DNA of 64,000 nucleotides from AP-15 sp963762575 (GCA_963762575.1 CAVXLL010000022.1:47039-111038); one strand, 5' to 3'; positions 8,565-17,080 are shown, counted from the first letter of the stretch. Notes: generated by a model not told the origin, from the sequence alone. Translations and numbers: made by a program.

Positions 8565-9265
8565 CCCATGCTGCAGATCTCGGCCCAGACCTGAAATGTC
8601 TGGGTTCTGGAAGCTCTGTGCTCGGCAGCAGTGACGTGATCGTGGCGGAGATGGAATAGGTTGTTGATCTGATCGTGGGCTGAAAGGAAGCGCTGGGCGT
8701 GGCCGGCCGATTTGAACCGCTTCATTTGCCGCTCTCGTCGGCGTGTCGGCTGGTGCGAATTTTCTGCTCTGTTGTTCAGCCCCTTATGCTGGCGATGCTC
8801 AATCCCCGGCATGACCTCCCTCTTTGCCGCACCATAGCTGGCGAGCTTGTCGGTGATCATGACGCGCGGCAGCCACATCTGCTTCTTCAGCAGCTTGCGC
8901 AACATCCGCTTGGCGGCCTGCTTGTCGCGACGGCGTTGCACCAGAACGTCGAGCACGACGCCGGCCTGGTCCACAGCTCGCCATAGCCAGTGATTCACCC
9001 CGCCAATCTTGAGCACGACCTCGTCGAGATGCCATTTATCGCCCACCCGAGGAAGGCGACGACGGATCTGGTTGGCGAACTGCTGGCCGAATTTGCGAGC
9101 CCACTGTCTTACCGTTTCGTGGCTAACGATGATGCCACGCCCGGCCAGCAATTCCTCAACCATGCGTAGACCGAGTGGGAAGCGGAAGTACAGCCACACG
9201 GCATGGCCGATGATCTCGGCCGGGAACCGGTACCAGCTGTAACGGGCGCGAGCGGGTAGCGTCAT
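8555..9265 (-). CDS. IS6-family DDE transposase
   Basis: A 236-residue intact transposase. The catalytic triad is visible as D81 in HLDEV, D139 in MITDKLAS and the glutamate of NNRAENSH. The segments RYPAEIIG-like FPAEIIGHAVWLYFRF, LRMVEELLAGRGI, VRQWARKFG and TRRRERQMKRFKS are characteristic of IS6-family enzymes from alphaproteobacteria. The gene fills most of the 841-bp element, so the element may still be active. IS6 elements transpose by a copy-in route and often carry outward promoter activity, which may matter for the cupin-hyuA-hyuB-dgdA run beyond its left end. Confidence 0.95.
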   Translation of the reverse strand: MTLPARARYSWYRFPAEIIGHAVWLYFRFPLGLRMVEELLAGRGIIVSHETVRQWARKFGQQFANQIRRRLPRVGDKWHLDEVVLKIGGVNHWLWRAVDQAGVVLDVLVQRRRDKQAAKRMLRKLLKKQMWLPRVMITDKLASYGAAKREVMPGIEHRQHKGLNNRAENSHQPTRRRERQMKRFKSAGHAQRFLSAHDQINNLFHLRHDHVTAAEHRASRTQTFQVWAEICSMGCQ

Positions 9266-9315
9266 CCCACCCGATTAATCGCCCTGGCACGTTCGCGCAA
9301 GCGCGGCCAACCCGC

Positions 9316-9330
9316 CAAGTTGACGGTGCC
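9316..9330 (-). repeat. IS6 terminal inverted repeat, transposase 5' side
   Basis: CAAGTTGACGGTGCC is the exact reverse complement of 8490-8504. It lies about 50 bases upstream of the transposase start codon, as expected for an IS6-type element. Confidence 0.85.
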
Positions 9331-9427
9331 GGTGGCGCAACGTCAAGCGGGGGGAGGCCCGCCGATGACGCCGATGCCGTATTATCGGGAGGGCCATTAT
9401 GAAAGATCGAACCGGCGCTAATTGCGA

Positions 9428-9452
9428 GTGGCGCCGGTCAGGCCGGCGCCAC
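9428..9452. terminator. Strong hairpin 3' of the pentapeptide hydrolase gene
   Basis: GTGGCGCCGG (9428-9437) and CCGGCGCCAC (9443-9452) form a perfect 10-bp stem with a 5-base loop, ending 10 bases before the stop of the minus-strand gene at 9462. The place fits a transcription terminator. There is no clear T-run after it, so termination may be imperfect or Rho-assisted. Confidence 0.55.
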
Positions 9453-9461
9453 CACACACGC

Positions 9462-11273
9462 TCACAATTTTCCCAAATTCCCCAGACAAGTGTTGCCGTC
9501 GGCATTACTGTTCGTCCCGTCCGGGCACACTGTATTGGACCACGTCGCGCCACCAAGACTAGCACCTTTCGATGTGGCGCCCGCGAGATTGGCATTGGAC
9601 AGGTTGGCACCCTGCAGATTGGCGCTCTGCAAGCTAGTGCCAATAAGGTTGGCCCCGGTCAAGTTGGCCTCGGAGAGATTGGCACCCTTCAGGTTCGTTC
9701 CCTGCAAGTTGCTGTTGCTCAGATTGGCCCCCGTCAGATTGTCCCCGGCAAGGCTGTCATTCGGCAAGCTGAGACCCATCAAATTGGCGCCGCTCAGGTT
9801 CAGATTGCGCAGGTTCGACCCACCTATGCCGCTCTCGGCAGCCGTGGTATTTGCCCCCGCAGCGTCTGCGTCGAGCAGGTACCCGGCTGTAACATCGGCA
9901 TTCGACGCGGCTACCGTGTCCGACAGGTATGTACCGGCGGTAGGATAGAACGCGCGGAGCATCTGCGAGTTGAAAGGTATATATTGCCCGTATAGATTGC
10001 ACAATACCCCAGGAATGGGAGGAACCGGATTGGAGTTGAACCCGGTGTCGGTTGCGATCGGCACGGCAAAGTCGGGCAGTCGAATGCCACCAAGGATGTT
10101 GCCGAAGACGTCGCGCTCAGGAACGGCGGTGGGGGTTACCGCGGAAAGCTCCAGTGGCGTTCCCGATGGCGGCTGGGTGCCATTTCGCATCCACTGCACC
10201 ATGTGGTCGTAAGCCGCATCCTGTCCCCGATAAGCAAGTATCCGACTTCGCGGAATCTGCAGCGGGCACGGCGGGTTATCGGCGGGGGGCGTAGCATCTC
10301 GGGTACGCACGCCTTTGTAGTTGAGATAGATCCAGTAGTCGCTGTGTGACGTCCCGGCGGTCTCCCATGTCACAAAGGTTGGCGTATCGGGTCGACGGAC
10401 CGCCGCTTCTCCGAGTTCGAGGATATCGGTCTCGGTCAGAAATTTGAAGACCTTGACATTGCCCAGATCGGTCCGGATCGCGTTTCCCAGGGACGAGTGG
10501 AGGAAAAATCCGCCAAAGATCGGGTTTAGTGGGTGAACCGAGTTGATGTAGGTCGAGAGCCGGCCCGCCGATTGCGAGTCACCGGTTGGGATCAGTGTCT
10601 GCACTGTTAAGCCAGGTAATAGGTTGACACCGGACGGATTGAGGATTGCCTGCCCGGCCTGGCTGAAGATGTCATACGAGAGGGAGTCGTCGGTGATCGT
10701 CCCGCCGACCGTAACGTCGAGGGTCGCGTAGCGGCCCGCCGGGCTCCACGTTTGCAGATAATTGACGCCGACCCTCTGCGCACTCACGCCGATCCAGGCA
10801 TAGCCTTGCTCAAGCAAATAGTTGTGCGTCTGGAACCAGTCGGGTTCAATGTCAAACCCATTGGTAACGTTATACCATTCAAGAAGGACGGTTCCATTGA
10901 ATGCCGAGGCCGAGATTGGCCGTCGGACGAGCAGTCGGGTCTTGTATGGATTCCCGGTGCTAATGACCGTTCCAGTGGCACCCGCCGGAGTCGTATATTG
11001 GTTGGCAGTGCCCTGCATGAAATATTCTTGCTCGACATAGCCGTACTGGGCGAGATTCACGTCCGTCGCCAAAAACGGGTAATCGCGCGACGGGTCGCCG
11101 GGCGTCACCGTTGCCGGGATCGGACCGGTGATGGTCGGGTTTGGTACTCCGGCTTCAGCTATGAGCGGAAGACACAGAAGCGCGGCGGCGAACGCCGCGC
11201 TCAGCCATGCCGTGACGCGATTTGCCGCCCCAAAATGTCTACGTCTGCCATAGGCATCCATTGTTTCCTCCAT
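9462..11273 (-). CDS. Secreted alpha/beta hydrolase domain protein with C-terminal pentapeptide repeats
   Basis: This 603-residue protein starts with a signal peptide: a basic N terminus, the hydrophobic run AAFAALLCLPLIA, and probable cleavage near AEAG. Residues about 45-470 match the alpha/beta-hydrolase-domain family also seen at 24380-26359. The nucleophile serine is in PTGDSQSAGR, and the SGIRLPDVAVP-type block appears here as GGIRLPDFAVPIATDTG. From about residue 490 to 585 the protein becomes a run of close to 20 pentapeptides of the A(N/D)LXX kind (for example SGANL, TGANL, QGANL), which fold as a right-handed beta-helix. A short cysteine-bearing tail (VCPDGTNSNADGNTCLG) follows. The combination of a hydrolase with this helix is unusual. 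Likely envelope or extracellular; substrate unknown. Confidence 0.85.
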   Translation of the reverse strand: MEETMDAYGRRRHFGAANRVTAWLSAAFAAALLCLPLIAEAGVPNPTITGPIPATVTPGDPSRDYPFLATDVNLAQYGYVEQEYFMQGTANQYTTPAGATGTVISTGNPYKTRLLVRRPISASAFNGTVLLEWYNVTNGFDIEPDWFQTHNYLLEQGYAWIGVSAQRVGVNYLQTWSPAGRYATLDVTVGGTITDDSLSYDIFSQAGQAILNPSGVNLLPGLTVQTLIPTGDSQSAGRLSTYINSVHPLNPIFGGFFLHSSLGNAIRTDLGNVKVFKFLTETDILELGEAAVRRPDTPTFVTWETAGTSHSDYWIYLNYKGVRTRDATPPADNPPCPLQIPRSRILAYRGQDAAYDHMVQWMRNGTQPPSGTPLELSAVTPTAVPERDVFGNILGGIRLPDFAVPIATDTGFNSNPVPPIPGVLCNLYGQYIPFNSQMLRAFYPTAGTYLSDTVAASNADVTAGYLLDADAAGANTTAAESGIGGSNLRNLNLSGANLMGLSLPNDSLAGDNLTGANLSNSNLQGTNLKGANLSEANLTGANLIGTSLQSANLQGANLSNANLAGATSKGASLGGATWSNTVCPDGTNSNADGNTCLGNLGKL

Positions 11274-11384
11274 TCGAGCGCCGTTGGAGTGAGTTTTTTC
11301 GCGGCGCAGTTGAAGTCGAGCTGCCGCAACGCCTTAAAGTCAACACATTTTTGACGAGTTTTTGACGCAATTAACCTTACTGAA

Positions 11385-11686
11385 GATTGAAATGGCTGGC
11401 GGGGGCGACTTGGCCTCGGTGCGGGTAAGCTCGCGCAAGGCAAGGTGCTCACGACGATCAGGCCGACTGGCGGGAGGCGTATGCGCTGTTCCCGGGGGAT
11501 GTCGCCTATATTTGGCACGCGGCGTTGCACGGCGACGTCATCGCCGCTGGTCTGGCTGCCTGCGGTTTCCAGCTGCGGGCTCAGATCGTCTGGGCCAAGC
11601 AACACTTCACGTTTGAGCCGCGCCGATTATCGTTGGAAGCACGAGACCTGCTGGTACGCCGTTCGCGAGCGCAACGCCAGCCACTG
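11385..11686 (+). pseudogene. Fragment of a ParB-linked DNA modification methylase
   Basis: Reading across two single-base shifts (near 11453 and 11610) gives LGLGAGKLAQGKV, then ADWREAYALFPGDVAYIWHA, QIVWAKQHFTF and YRWKHETCWYAVRERNASH. This is the internal part of the N4/N6 DNA methylases that follow a ParB-like domain in alphaproteobacterial phages and islands. Both ends are missing: the DPPY catalytic motif upstream is absent, and the sequence switches to an amidohydrolase fragment at 11687. It is dead. Confidence 0.72.
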
Positions 11687-11827
11687 AAGGACATCGCCGA
11701 ATTGGCCAAATGCCCGAATGTCAATATCAAGCTCGGCGGCATCGGCATGACGTCCTTCGGCTTCGACTTTCACGAACGCGACGTGCCGTCATCCTCCGAG
11801 GAACTCGCCGCGGCGTGGCGGCAGTAC
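11687..11827 (+). pseudogene. Internal fragment of an amidohydrolase (paralogue of 55369-56473)
   Basis: About 47 codons read KDIAELAKCPNVNIKLGGIG and continue to SSSEELAAAWRQY. The same segment appears in the minus-strand amidohydrolase near 55600-55750 with mostly conservative differences, so this is a divergent paralogue rather than a recent copy. It is joined directly to a methylase fragment upstream and a transposase fragment downstream without its own start or stop. Confidence 0.8.
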
Positions 11828-12297
11828 GGAAGGGTGGCCGCGACGTGCAGTACGGACACAAGCTCAACCTCGCCTCCGGCAAGAGCGGCTTGATCCTCGA
11901 TGTCGTCGTCGAGGCGGGTAATCCTGCCGATGCGGAGCGCTTCCTGGCAATGCTCGATCGCCAGATCGCCCGCTGTGGCGCGCCGCCGCGGCAGACTGCC
12001 GCCGATGGCGGCTATGCCAGCCGCGACAATCTCAAACAGGCCAAGGCGCGCGGCGTGCAGGATGTCGCCTTTCACAAGAAGTGCGGCATCGCCGTGGCCG
12101 ACATGGTCAAGAGCCCTTGGGTTTATCGCCGGCTGCGCAACTTCCGCGCCGGGATCGAGGCCGGAATCTCCTGTTTCAAACGCGCCTATGGCGGAGCCCG
12201 CTGCACCTGGCGCGGGCTCGACCACTTCAAGGCTTACATCTGGTCCGCCGTCGTCGCCCACAACCTGGTGCTGTTCGCACGCCTCAAACCGGCATAG
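11827..12297 (+). pseudogene. Transposase C-terminal fragment (IS5/ISNCY-like DDE)
   Basis: About 155 codons from KGGRDVQYGHKLNLASGKSG to the stop after ARLKPA match the C-terminal half of DDE transposases with the RQTAADGGYASRDNL and FRAGIEAGISCFKRAYG blocks. The second catalytic aspartate (AADGGY) and the distal glutamate (AGIEAGIS) are retained, but the N-terminal half is missing and the frame runs out of the unrelated amidohydrolase fragment. It is a non-functional remnant, and no terminal inverted repeat was found around it. Confidence 0.8.
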
Positions 12298-12889
12298 CCC
12301 CAGCTTCCGCCGGCTCGGAGCTTCTAAACCTGCTCATCGGCTTGACTGGCCTTGCTCGTAACGCGATTCCACTGCTCATAATCACCACTGAGACGCGAGA
12401 ACGCGCCGACCCATACTGGCCCCGCCACCTCCTCCGCCTTATTACGCCGCTGAAATCATGCCTTTATGGACAGGCACTAGCTAGAATACAATCTTCGCCG
12501 CCGCCGATCACCCCATTCCTGCAATTAGTCCAGCGCCCAAAAATGGCGGCTCTGCGCGCGGCCCGACAATCAATATCTTGTGAATTTGCGTCCGGCGACA
12601 ATTTCGATTTTTGCCGCATAATGTCTTATATGGTAAATTTTTTGAAGTCCTCGTTAGGCTCAAAAGCCCAAAGCAAAATAGAAACACGGCGGGGCGCGGT
12701 TTGGACTGGTTTTTGAGGGGGTCTGATTACTTGGCGTATACTGCGCGCCCCGTGTTTCCACTTGGCCGCGCCGGACACAAAATGTAGGTTCGCGGTATCC
12801 CCACAATCGGGGGGTAACCCGGTTGACAACCGCTGCCGCTGCCGGTGCCGCGCGGCCTCGATCTCTCTGCCCAAAAACCGGGCAGGGGT
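12298..12889. other. AT-richer intergenic stretch with an imperfect inverted repeat
   Basis: No supported gene. Between about 12480 and 12680 the sequence is clearly poorer in GC than its surroundings. Near-complementary arms GAAACACGG(C)GGGGCGCG (12681-12698) and CGCGCCCCGTGTTTC (12744-12758) could form a long stem with a loop of about 45 bases. A smaller CTGCCC/GGGCAG hairpin lies at about 12866-12884, just 3' of the next gene on the minus strand, and could serve as a weak terminator. Confidence 0.5.
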
Positions 12890-13378
12890 CTAGCGGTTGG
12901 TCGAGACGATTTTCGGTAGCACAGGGTCGCCCGCCGTCAACCCCGCTCGCCATGCTCGCCCTTCGGGCTGTGCGTGGCTCCGCGCCGAGACGGCGTCGAA
13001 AGCTAGCTCGGCCTGGGCCAATGCGCGGGCCTCGACGATCAGCGCGCGCACCTCGTCGTAGCTGGGGCAGCCACAGTCATTATAATCCATCAAATCGCGG
13101 TCATCGGGCGCGCGAAGCGCGTACGCTCGCGCCATGAAGTCAATCAGCGGGTCTTCGACGGCCTCGATCATCGAAAGCAGGGCGGCGTGCAGATAAAACT
13201 CGGTGCCGGCCCCGCGAATGCGCTGCTGCCGCCGGACATACCGCAGCGCCCCAATCAGGCAACGGTGCTGGCGCGACGCATCGCGGAGCATGCCCCGCAT
13301 CCATCTCCGGCCGCCGTCGAAGAATTCCAGCATCAAATCGAGCACTTGCACGGCTTTCGCGGGGTCGCGCTGGCGCAT
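12890..13378 (-). CDS. DUF6197-like small protein
   Basis: The 162-residue product begins MRQRDPAKAVQVLDLMLEFF and contains GGRRWMRGMLRDASRQHRCLIGALRYVRR. That pattern (WxxG, then C-LxGAL) resembles DUF6197 proteins found in phages and genomic islands of alphaproteobacteria. It is mostly helical with no signal peptide or membrane segment; function is unknown. The start was chosen because upstream in-frame codons give low-complexity sequence that overlaps an esterase fragment in another frame. The neighbourhood of broken genes suggests acquired DNA. Confidence 0.6.
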   Translation of the reverse strand: MRQRDPAKAVQVLDLMLEFFDGGRRWMRGMLRDASRQHRCLIGALRYVRRQQRIRGAGTEFYLHAALLSMIEAVEDPLIDFMARAYALRAPDDRDLMDYNDCGCPSYDEVRALIVEARALAQAELAFDAVSARSHAQPEGRAWRAGLTAGDPVLPKIVSTNR

Positions 13379-13413
13379 GGTTACGGCTCCTGATTGGGGG
13401 AGCGGCGAGGGTA

Positions 13414-13665
13414 TCACCGGCCGGGCCGGGTGCGCTCTGCGCGTTTCGCTCGCATCGCCGTGCGGAGATTGTCCGCCTGGGTTTCGATCGCGACGACGGG
13501 GTCTTGCCGCAACCAATTCGCCCAGCGTTCCTCGATGACCTCGCAGGTGTCGAAGGTGACCGGCAGCCGGATCCCCAGGAACTGCGTGGGATCGGGATCG
13601 TAGCTGGCGGCCATCGCCAGCGCGTTGATCACCTTGAAGGAACCCTCCGGATGCTGGCGCGTACG
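13414..13665 (-). pseudogene. 3' fragment of a putative esterase gene
   Basis: The last 75 or so codons read PEGSFKVINALAMAASYDPD, then TQFLGIRLPVTFDTC and ERWANWLRQDP, resembling the C-terminal end of enterochelin-esterase-like alpha/beta hydrolases from Rhizobiales. A stop lies in frame just upstream (about 13675), and the nucleophile region is absent, so only the 3' end remains. The stop codon is intact. Identification is from memory of the family and is moderate. Confidence 0.5.
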
Positions 13666-13821
13666 GCGCCATTACGCACGCTCTGCGCCATTCCGAGTTG
13701 TGCTACCTGCCCGACATGCCGGCGGTCCTGCGCGCCCTCGCCGGTGCCGAGAACTCGATCGAGCGCTGGTGGCAGCAGCTCGAAGCAGCCAAAAAAAGCC
13801 GGATCATCGCGGTCAACCCAA

Positions 13822-14181
13822 ACCAGCGTCTTCCTCGGGACCAAGCTCGCCGCCGAGCAGATGGCGAAGACCGGCGGCGGTTCGATCGTCAACATCAGCT
13901 CGATCATGGGCTTTGTCGGGGGCGCCAGCGGCCATCCCGCCTATAGCGCCTCGAAAGGCGCAGTGCGGGTCTATACGAAATCGGCGGCGGTACGCTATGG
14001 CCCCCTGGGCATTCGCGTCAATTCGGTGCATCCTGGCTATATGCCGCCAATGCTGAATGCGACCAATGCCAATGAGCGTGCCGACAAGATTGCGCTCACT
14101 CCACTCCGCCGCCTCGGTGAGCCGAGCGAAGTTGCTTATGGCGTGCTGTTCCTCGCCTCTGACGAGGCATCGTTCGTCTGA
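13822..14181 (+). pseudogene. Internal fragment of a short-chain dehydrogenase
   Basis: From about TSVFLGTKLAAEQMAKTGGG the frame gives an SDR core with the catalytic serine in VNISSIMGFVGG, the YSASK tyrosine/lysine pair, and GIRVNSVHPGYM. The N-terminal NAD-binding glycine motif is absent; instead unrelated codons (RALAGAENSIERWWQQLE in another frame, 13698-13800, unidentified) precede it. The C terminus stops at SDEASFV, about 12 residues short of the usual TGxxLxVDGG ending. It is truncated at both ends. Confidence 0.8.
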
Positions 14182-14743
14182 AATCGGCGCATCTCGCCCA
14201 ATGCATCGCCTCTCGGCGAAGGTCGCGTTACCGAAGCGGTAACGGCCACTCGACGAATATAAACCTATCGACGGTCTTTGAAGTGCAGGCGAACCTTCAA
14301 ACGCTTCTGCTCAGCTCTTTACGCGCCTTCTCGACCGAGACCTGCCCGCTTGCCTGGCTAATCAGCTTTGGGGCCGCCGCCAAGACACGAGCAGAGCAGG
14401 TACCCACGGCAAGTAGAGGGCAGCCGAGCTAGGCTCTCGGACAACGATTTGAGAAAGGCCTCGGTGCCTACAGGCACCCCCGAGCACGCCGAGCAGGTTG
14501 CCCACTTGGGTTGGCGCGCGCCCGTTGACTAGCCCCTCCTCCATGCGCAACCACCGGTCCGATAGCCCTTACAGTCGCGACGCGCGCAGGTATCCTATGT
14601 TGCTCAACACCTTCGACAGGCTCGCAGCGGTGCCTCGGAGAGAGCAGATCTTTTTCCCCGGCCAGCGCGTCGCGTTTTTATCGGCTGAGGAGCTAATATG
14701 ATGAGGTGCCGGAGCTGATCCGGCCTCACAGAGGAACAAGACC
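14182..14743. other. Intergenic region before the HMG-CoA-lyase-like gene
   Basis: No gene is supported in these 560 bases on either strand. The region presumably carries the promoter for the following two-gene operon. A weak imperfect hairpin (GCCGG/CCGGC arms) lies at about 14706-14724, and an AGAGGAA ribosome-binding site sits just before the ATG at 14744. Confidence 0.5.
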
Positions 14744-15706
14744 ATGACGGATCTGCCGACACATGTGGAGATCCACGAGGAAGGCCCGCGCGAAGGGTTC
14801 CAGATTGAACCCGGCCCGATCAGCACCGCGGACAAAATCAAGCTGATCGAAGCGCTCGCCGAGACCGGGTTGCACCATATCCAAGCCGCATCGTTCGTCA
14901 GCCCACGCATTGTACCGGGGTGGTCGGATGCCGAGGACGTCGTCGCCGGAGTTACCCCGAAGGAAGGCGTCCACTACACCGCACTGTGGTTTAACGCGAG
15001 CGGGCTAAACCGGGCGCTCGTCTTCCGCAACAAGCTGACGATCACCGGCTCGATCTCGCTGACCGCCTCTGAGGGGTTCACCCAGAAGAACCTGCACCGC
15101 AGCCACGCCGAAAACGTCGAGGCGATGAAGAAGCAAACCGCACTGCACCTCCAAAACGGCGTCGAAGTGCCGAGGATCGGCGTGATGGCCGCGTTCGGGT
15201 GCAACTACCAAGGCGATATCGCGCCTGCGCAGGTCGTCTCGACGTTGGAGGATGGGCTCGCGATCGCCGAGGAGGCCGGGGCCGATATTAAATATTTCTC
15301 GCTGGCCGATACGATGGGCTGGGCGACGCCGATACGCATCGAGCGCGTTTTGGGCGAAGTGCGCGGCCGCTGGCCCGACATGTCGATTTCGCTGCACCTG
15401 CACGATACCCGCGGGCTGGCGGTCGCCAACGCGTATGCCGGGCTCAAAATGGGCGTGACCCAATTCAACTCGACGGTCGGCGGGCTCGGCGGTTGCCCGT
15501 TCGCCGGGCAGCCAAAGGCAGCCGGCAACATCTGTACCGAGGAGCTGGTGCTGCTGTGCGAGGAGATGGGTATCGCTACCGGCGTCGATCTCGATGCACT
15601 GATCGAGGTCGGCCGCATGGGCGAGGAGATCGTTGGACACCAGTTGCCGGGCGAATTGATCCACGCCGGCAGTCTCGACGCATTCCGCCGCCGCGCCGCG
15701 GCCTGA
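14744..15706 (+). CDS. HMG-CoA lyase-like (DRE-TIM) lyase
   Basis: This 320-residue protein belongs to the DRE-TIM metallolyase family, which cleaves 3-hydroxy-3-methylglutaryl-CoA or similar acyl-CoAs such as citramalyl-CoA to acetyl-CoA plus a keto compound. The catalytic loop is EEGPREGFQ rather than the usual VGPRDGLQ, with R16 kept. The metal-binding HLHDTRG and the GGLGGCPFA loop with its redox-type cysteine are present. A good ribosome-binding site precedes the ATG. Its stop codon overlaps the start of a CaiB/BaiF CoA-transferase by one base (TGATG). The pair could activate a dicarboxylic acid with CoA and then split it. The Glu in the catalytic loop is a change that suggests a substrate other than HMG-CoA. 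Confidence 0.88.
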   Translation: MTDLPTHVEIHEEGPREGFQIEPGPISTADKIKLIEALAETGLHHIQAASFVSPRIVPGWSDAEDVVAGVTPKEGVHYTALWFNASGLNRALVFRNKLTITGSISLTASEGFTQKNLHRSHAENVEAMKKQTALHLQNGVEVPRIGVMAAFGCNYQGDIAPAQVVSTLEDGLAIAEEAGADIKYFSLADTMGWATPIRIERVLGEVRGRWPDMSISLHLHDTRGLAVANAYAGLKMGVTQFNSTVGGLGGCPFAGQPKAAGNICTEELVLLCEEMGIATGVDLDALIEVGRMGEEIVGHQLPGELIHAGSLDAFRRRAAA

Positions 15707-16938
15707 TGTCCCAAATCCCGCTGGCTACACCGCTCGCTGGACTGAAAATTCTGGAGTTCAGCCATACGGTGATGGGACCGACCGCCGGGCTAGTCTTTGC
15801 CGAGCTCGGCGCGGACGTCGTCAAGCTCGAGCCCGCGCCGAAGGGCGATCATACTCGCGGTCTCGGCGGCTTTGGTGCCGGATTTTTCGCCGCCTTCAAC
15901 CGCAACAAGCGCAGCCTCGCGGTCGACTTGAAGCGCAAGGAGGGCCAGGCGGTGATCGAGCGTCTGGTCCCGACCGCCGACCTGATTATCGAGAATTTCG
16001 GCCCCGGCACGATGGAGAGGCTCGGTTGCGGGTATGAGCGACTGGCCGCCATCAACTCGCGCCTGGTCTACTTGGCGCTGAAAGGCTATCTCGCCGGCCC
16101 TTACGAGCATCGTCCGGCGCTCGATGAGGTCGTGCAGTTTCAGACTGGACTTGCGTTCATGACCGGGCCGCCGGGTCAGCCATTGCGCGCCGGCGCCTCC
16201 GTTATCGACATCATGGGCGCCATGTTTGGGGTGGTGGCGGCGCAGGCGGCGCTGCGCGAGCGCGACATCACCGGAAAGGGCCAGCGCGTCTCGAGCGCCC
16301 TTTTCGAAAGCGCCGCATTCCTGATGAGCACGCACATGGCCGGCATGACCGCCACCGGGCTCGAGGCGCGGCCGATGCCCGCGCGCCGTGGCGCTTGGGC
16401 GGTCTACGAGGTGTTTCAGACCGCTGCCAACGGCCAGCTGTTCATCGGCGTCACCAGCGACCAGCAATGGGCGCGGTTTGTCGAGGAATTCGGGCTGCAG
16501 GAATTGGCCGCGGACCCACGCCTCGCGACCAATGTCATGCGGCTGGCGGAGCGGGCATGGCTAATCCCGGCCCTACAGGATGTGGTGGCCACGCTGCCGC
16601 AGGACGAGGTTGCGCGACGCTGTGAGCGGTGCAACGTATCGTGGGCGCCGGTGGGCCAGCCGGGTGACCTTTTCACCGACCCGCATCTTGTGGCCACCGG
16701 CGGGCTGGTCAACGTGTTCATTTCTCGCTTTGGTGGCGGCGAGGGTAAAATCGCCGGTCTGCCGGCGCTGCCGGTCGAGTTCGGTACCGACCGACAACGT
16801 CCCGGTATACGGCGCCAGCCACCGCGCATGGGCGAACACAACGCCGAGGTGCTGGGTGAAGCCGGCTTCACCACCGCCGAGATCGCCGGCCTTGCGAAAG
16901 CCGGGGTGATCGCCGCGCGGATCGGAGAGGGCGTGTGA
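15706..16938 (+). CDS. CaiB/BaiF-family (type III) CoA-transferase
   Basis: This 410-residue enzyme has the type III CoA-transferase N terminus (PLAGLKILEFSHTVMGPTAG, then ELGADVVKLEP), the FNRNKRSLAVDLK block and the swapped C-terminal part with DPHLVATGGLV. In this family a catalytic aspartate near residue 170 forms the CoA-linked anhydride; ALDEVVQFQTG contains the likely candidate. It starts at an ATG overlapping the lyase stop and therefore depends on its translation. It probably moves CoA from a donor such as succinyl-CoA onto the acid that the lyase then cleaves. Frame and length are normal. Confidence 0.9.
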   Translation: MSQIPLATPLAGLKILEFSHTVMGPTAGLVFAELGADVVKLEPAPKGDHTRGLGGFGAGFFAAFNRNKRSLAVDLKRKEGQAVIERLVPTADLIIENFGPGTMERLGCGYERLAAINSRLVYLALKGYLAGPYEHRPALDEVVQFQTGLAFMTGPPGQPLRAGASVIDIMGAMFGVVAAQAALRERDITGKGQRVSSALFESAAFLMSTHMAGMTATGLEARPMPARRGAWAVYEVFQTAANGQLFIGVTSDQQWARFVEEFGLQELAADPRLATNVMRLAERAWLIPALQDVVATLPQDEVARRCERCNVSWAPVGQPGDLFTDPHLVATGGLVNVFISRFGGGEGKIAGLPALPVEFGTDRQRPGIRRQPPRMGEHNAEVLGEAGFTTAEIAGLAKAGVIAARIGEGV

Positions 16939-17080
16939 GCGAACAGATGGGCGAAGATGGGGGCGGCGGCCGCTGCGGCACCCTTCGCCTCGGGCTGCGC
17001 CTCTCGCGCGCCCGCGGACACGCGACTGCGCCTGCAGCTGTTTGTTCTGCCGCACCCACGAAACGCGATGTTGTGAAGGC

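Larger units (their letters stand above)
8490..9330. mobile_element. IS6-family insertion sequence, complete
   Basis: An 841-base element bounded by perfect 15-bp terminal inverted repeats (GGCACCGTCAACTTG at 8490-8504 and its complement at 9316-9330) surrounds one intact transposase gene. Size and layout suit the IS6/IS26 family. The eight bases outside the two ends (GTCGGGTG and GGTGGCGC) differ, so no target-site duplication is seen. IS6 elements create adjacent deletions and cointegrates, which would explain this. The left end sits in the 5' coding region of the cupin gene. Confidence 0.88.

Noticed and set aside
8482..9338. An 8-bp target-site duplication around the IS6 element
   Set aside because: Flanking octamers GTCGGGTG and GGTGGCGC differ, so no duplication can be claimed.
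9530..9830. Regular repeats resembling a CRISPR array
   Set aside because: The periodicity is that of pentapeptide codons in the hydrolase gene; units are 15 bases and degenerate, with no spacer structure.
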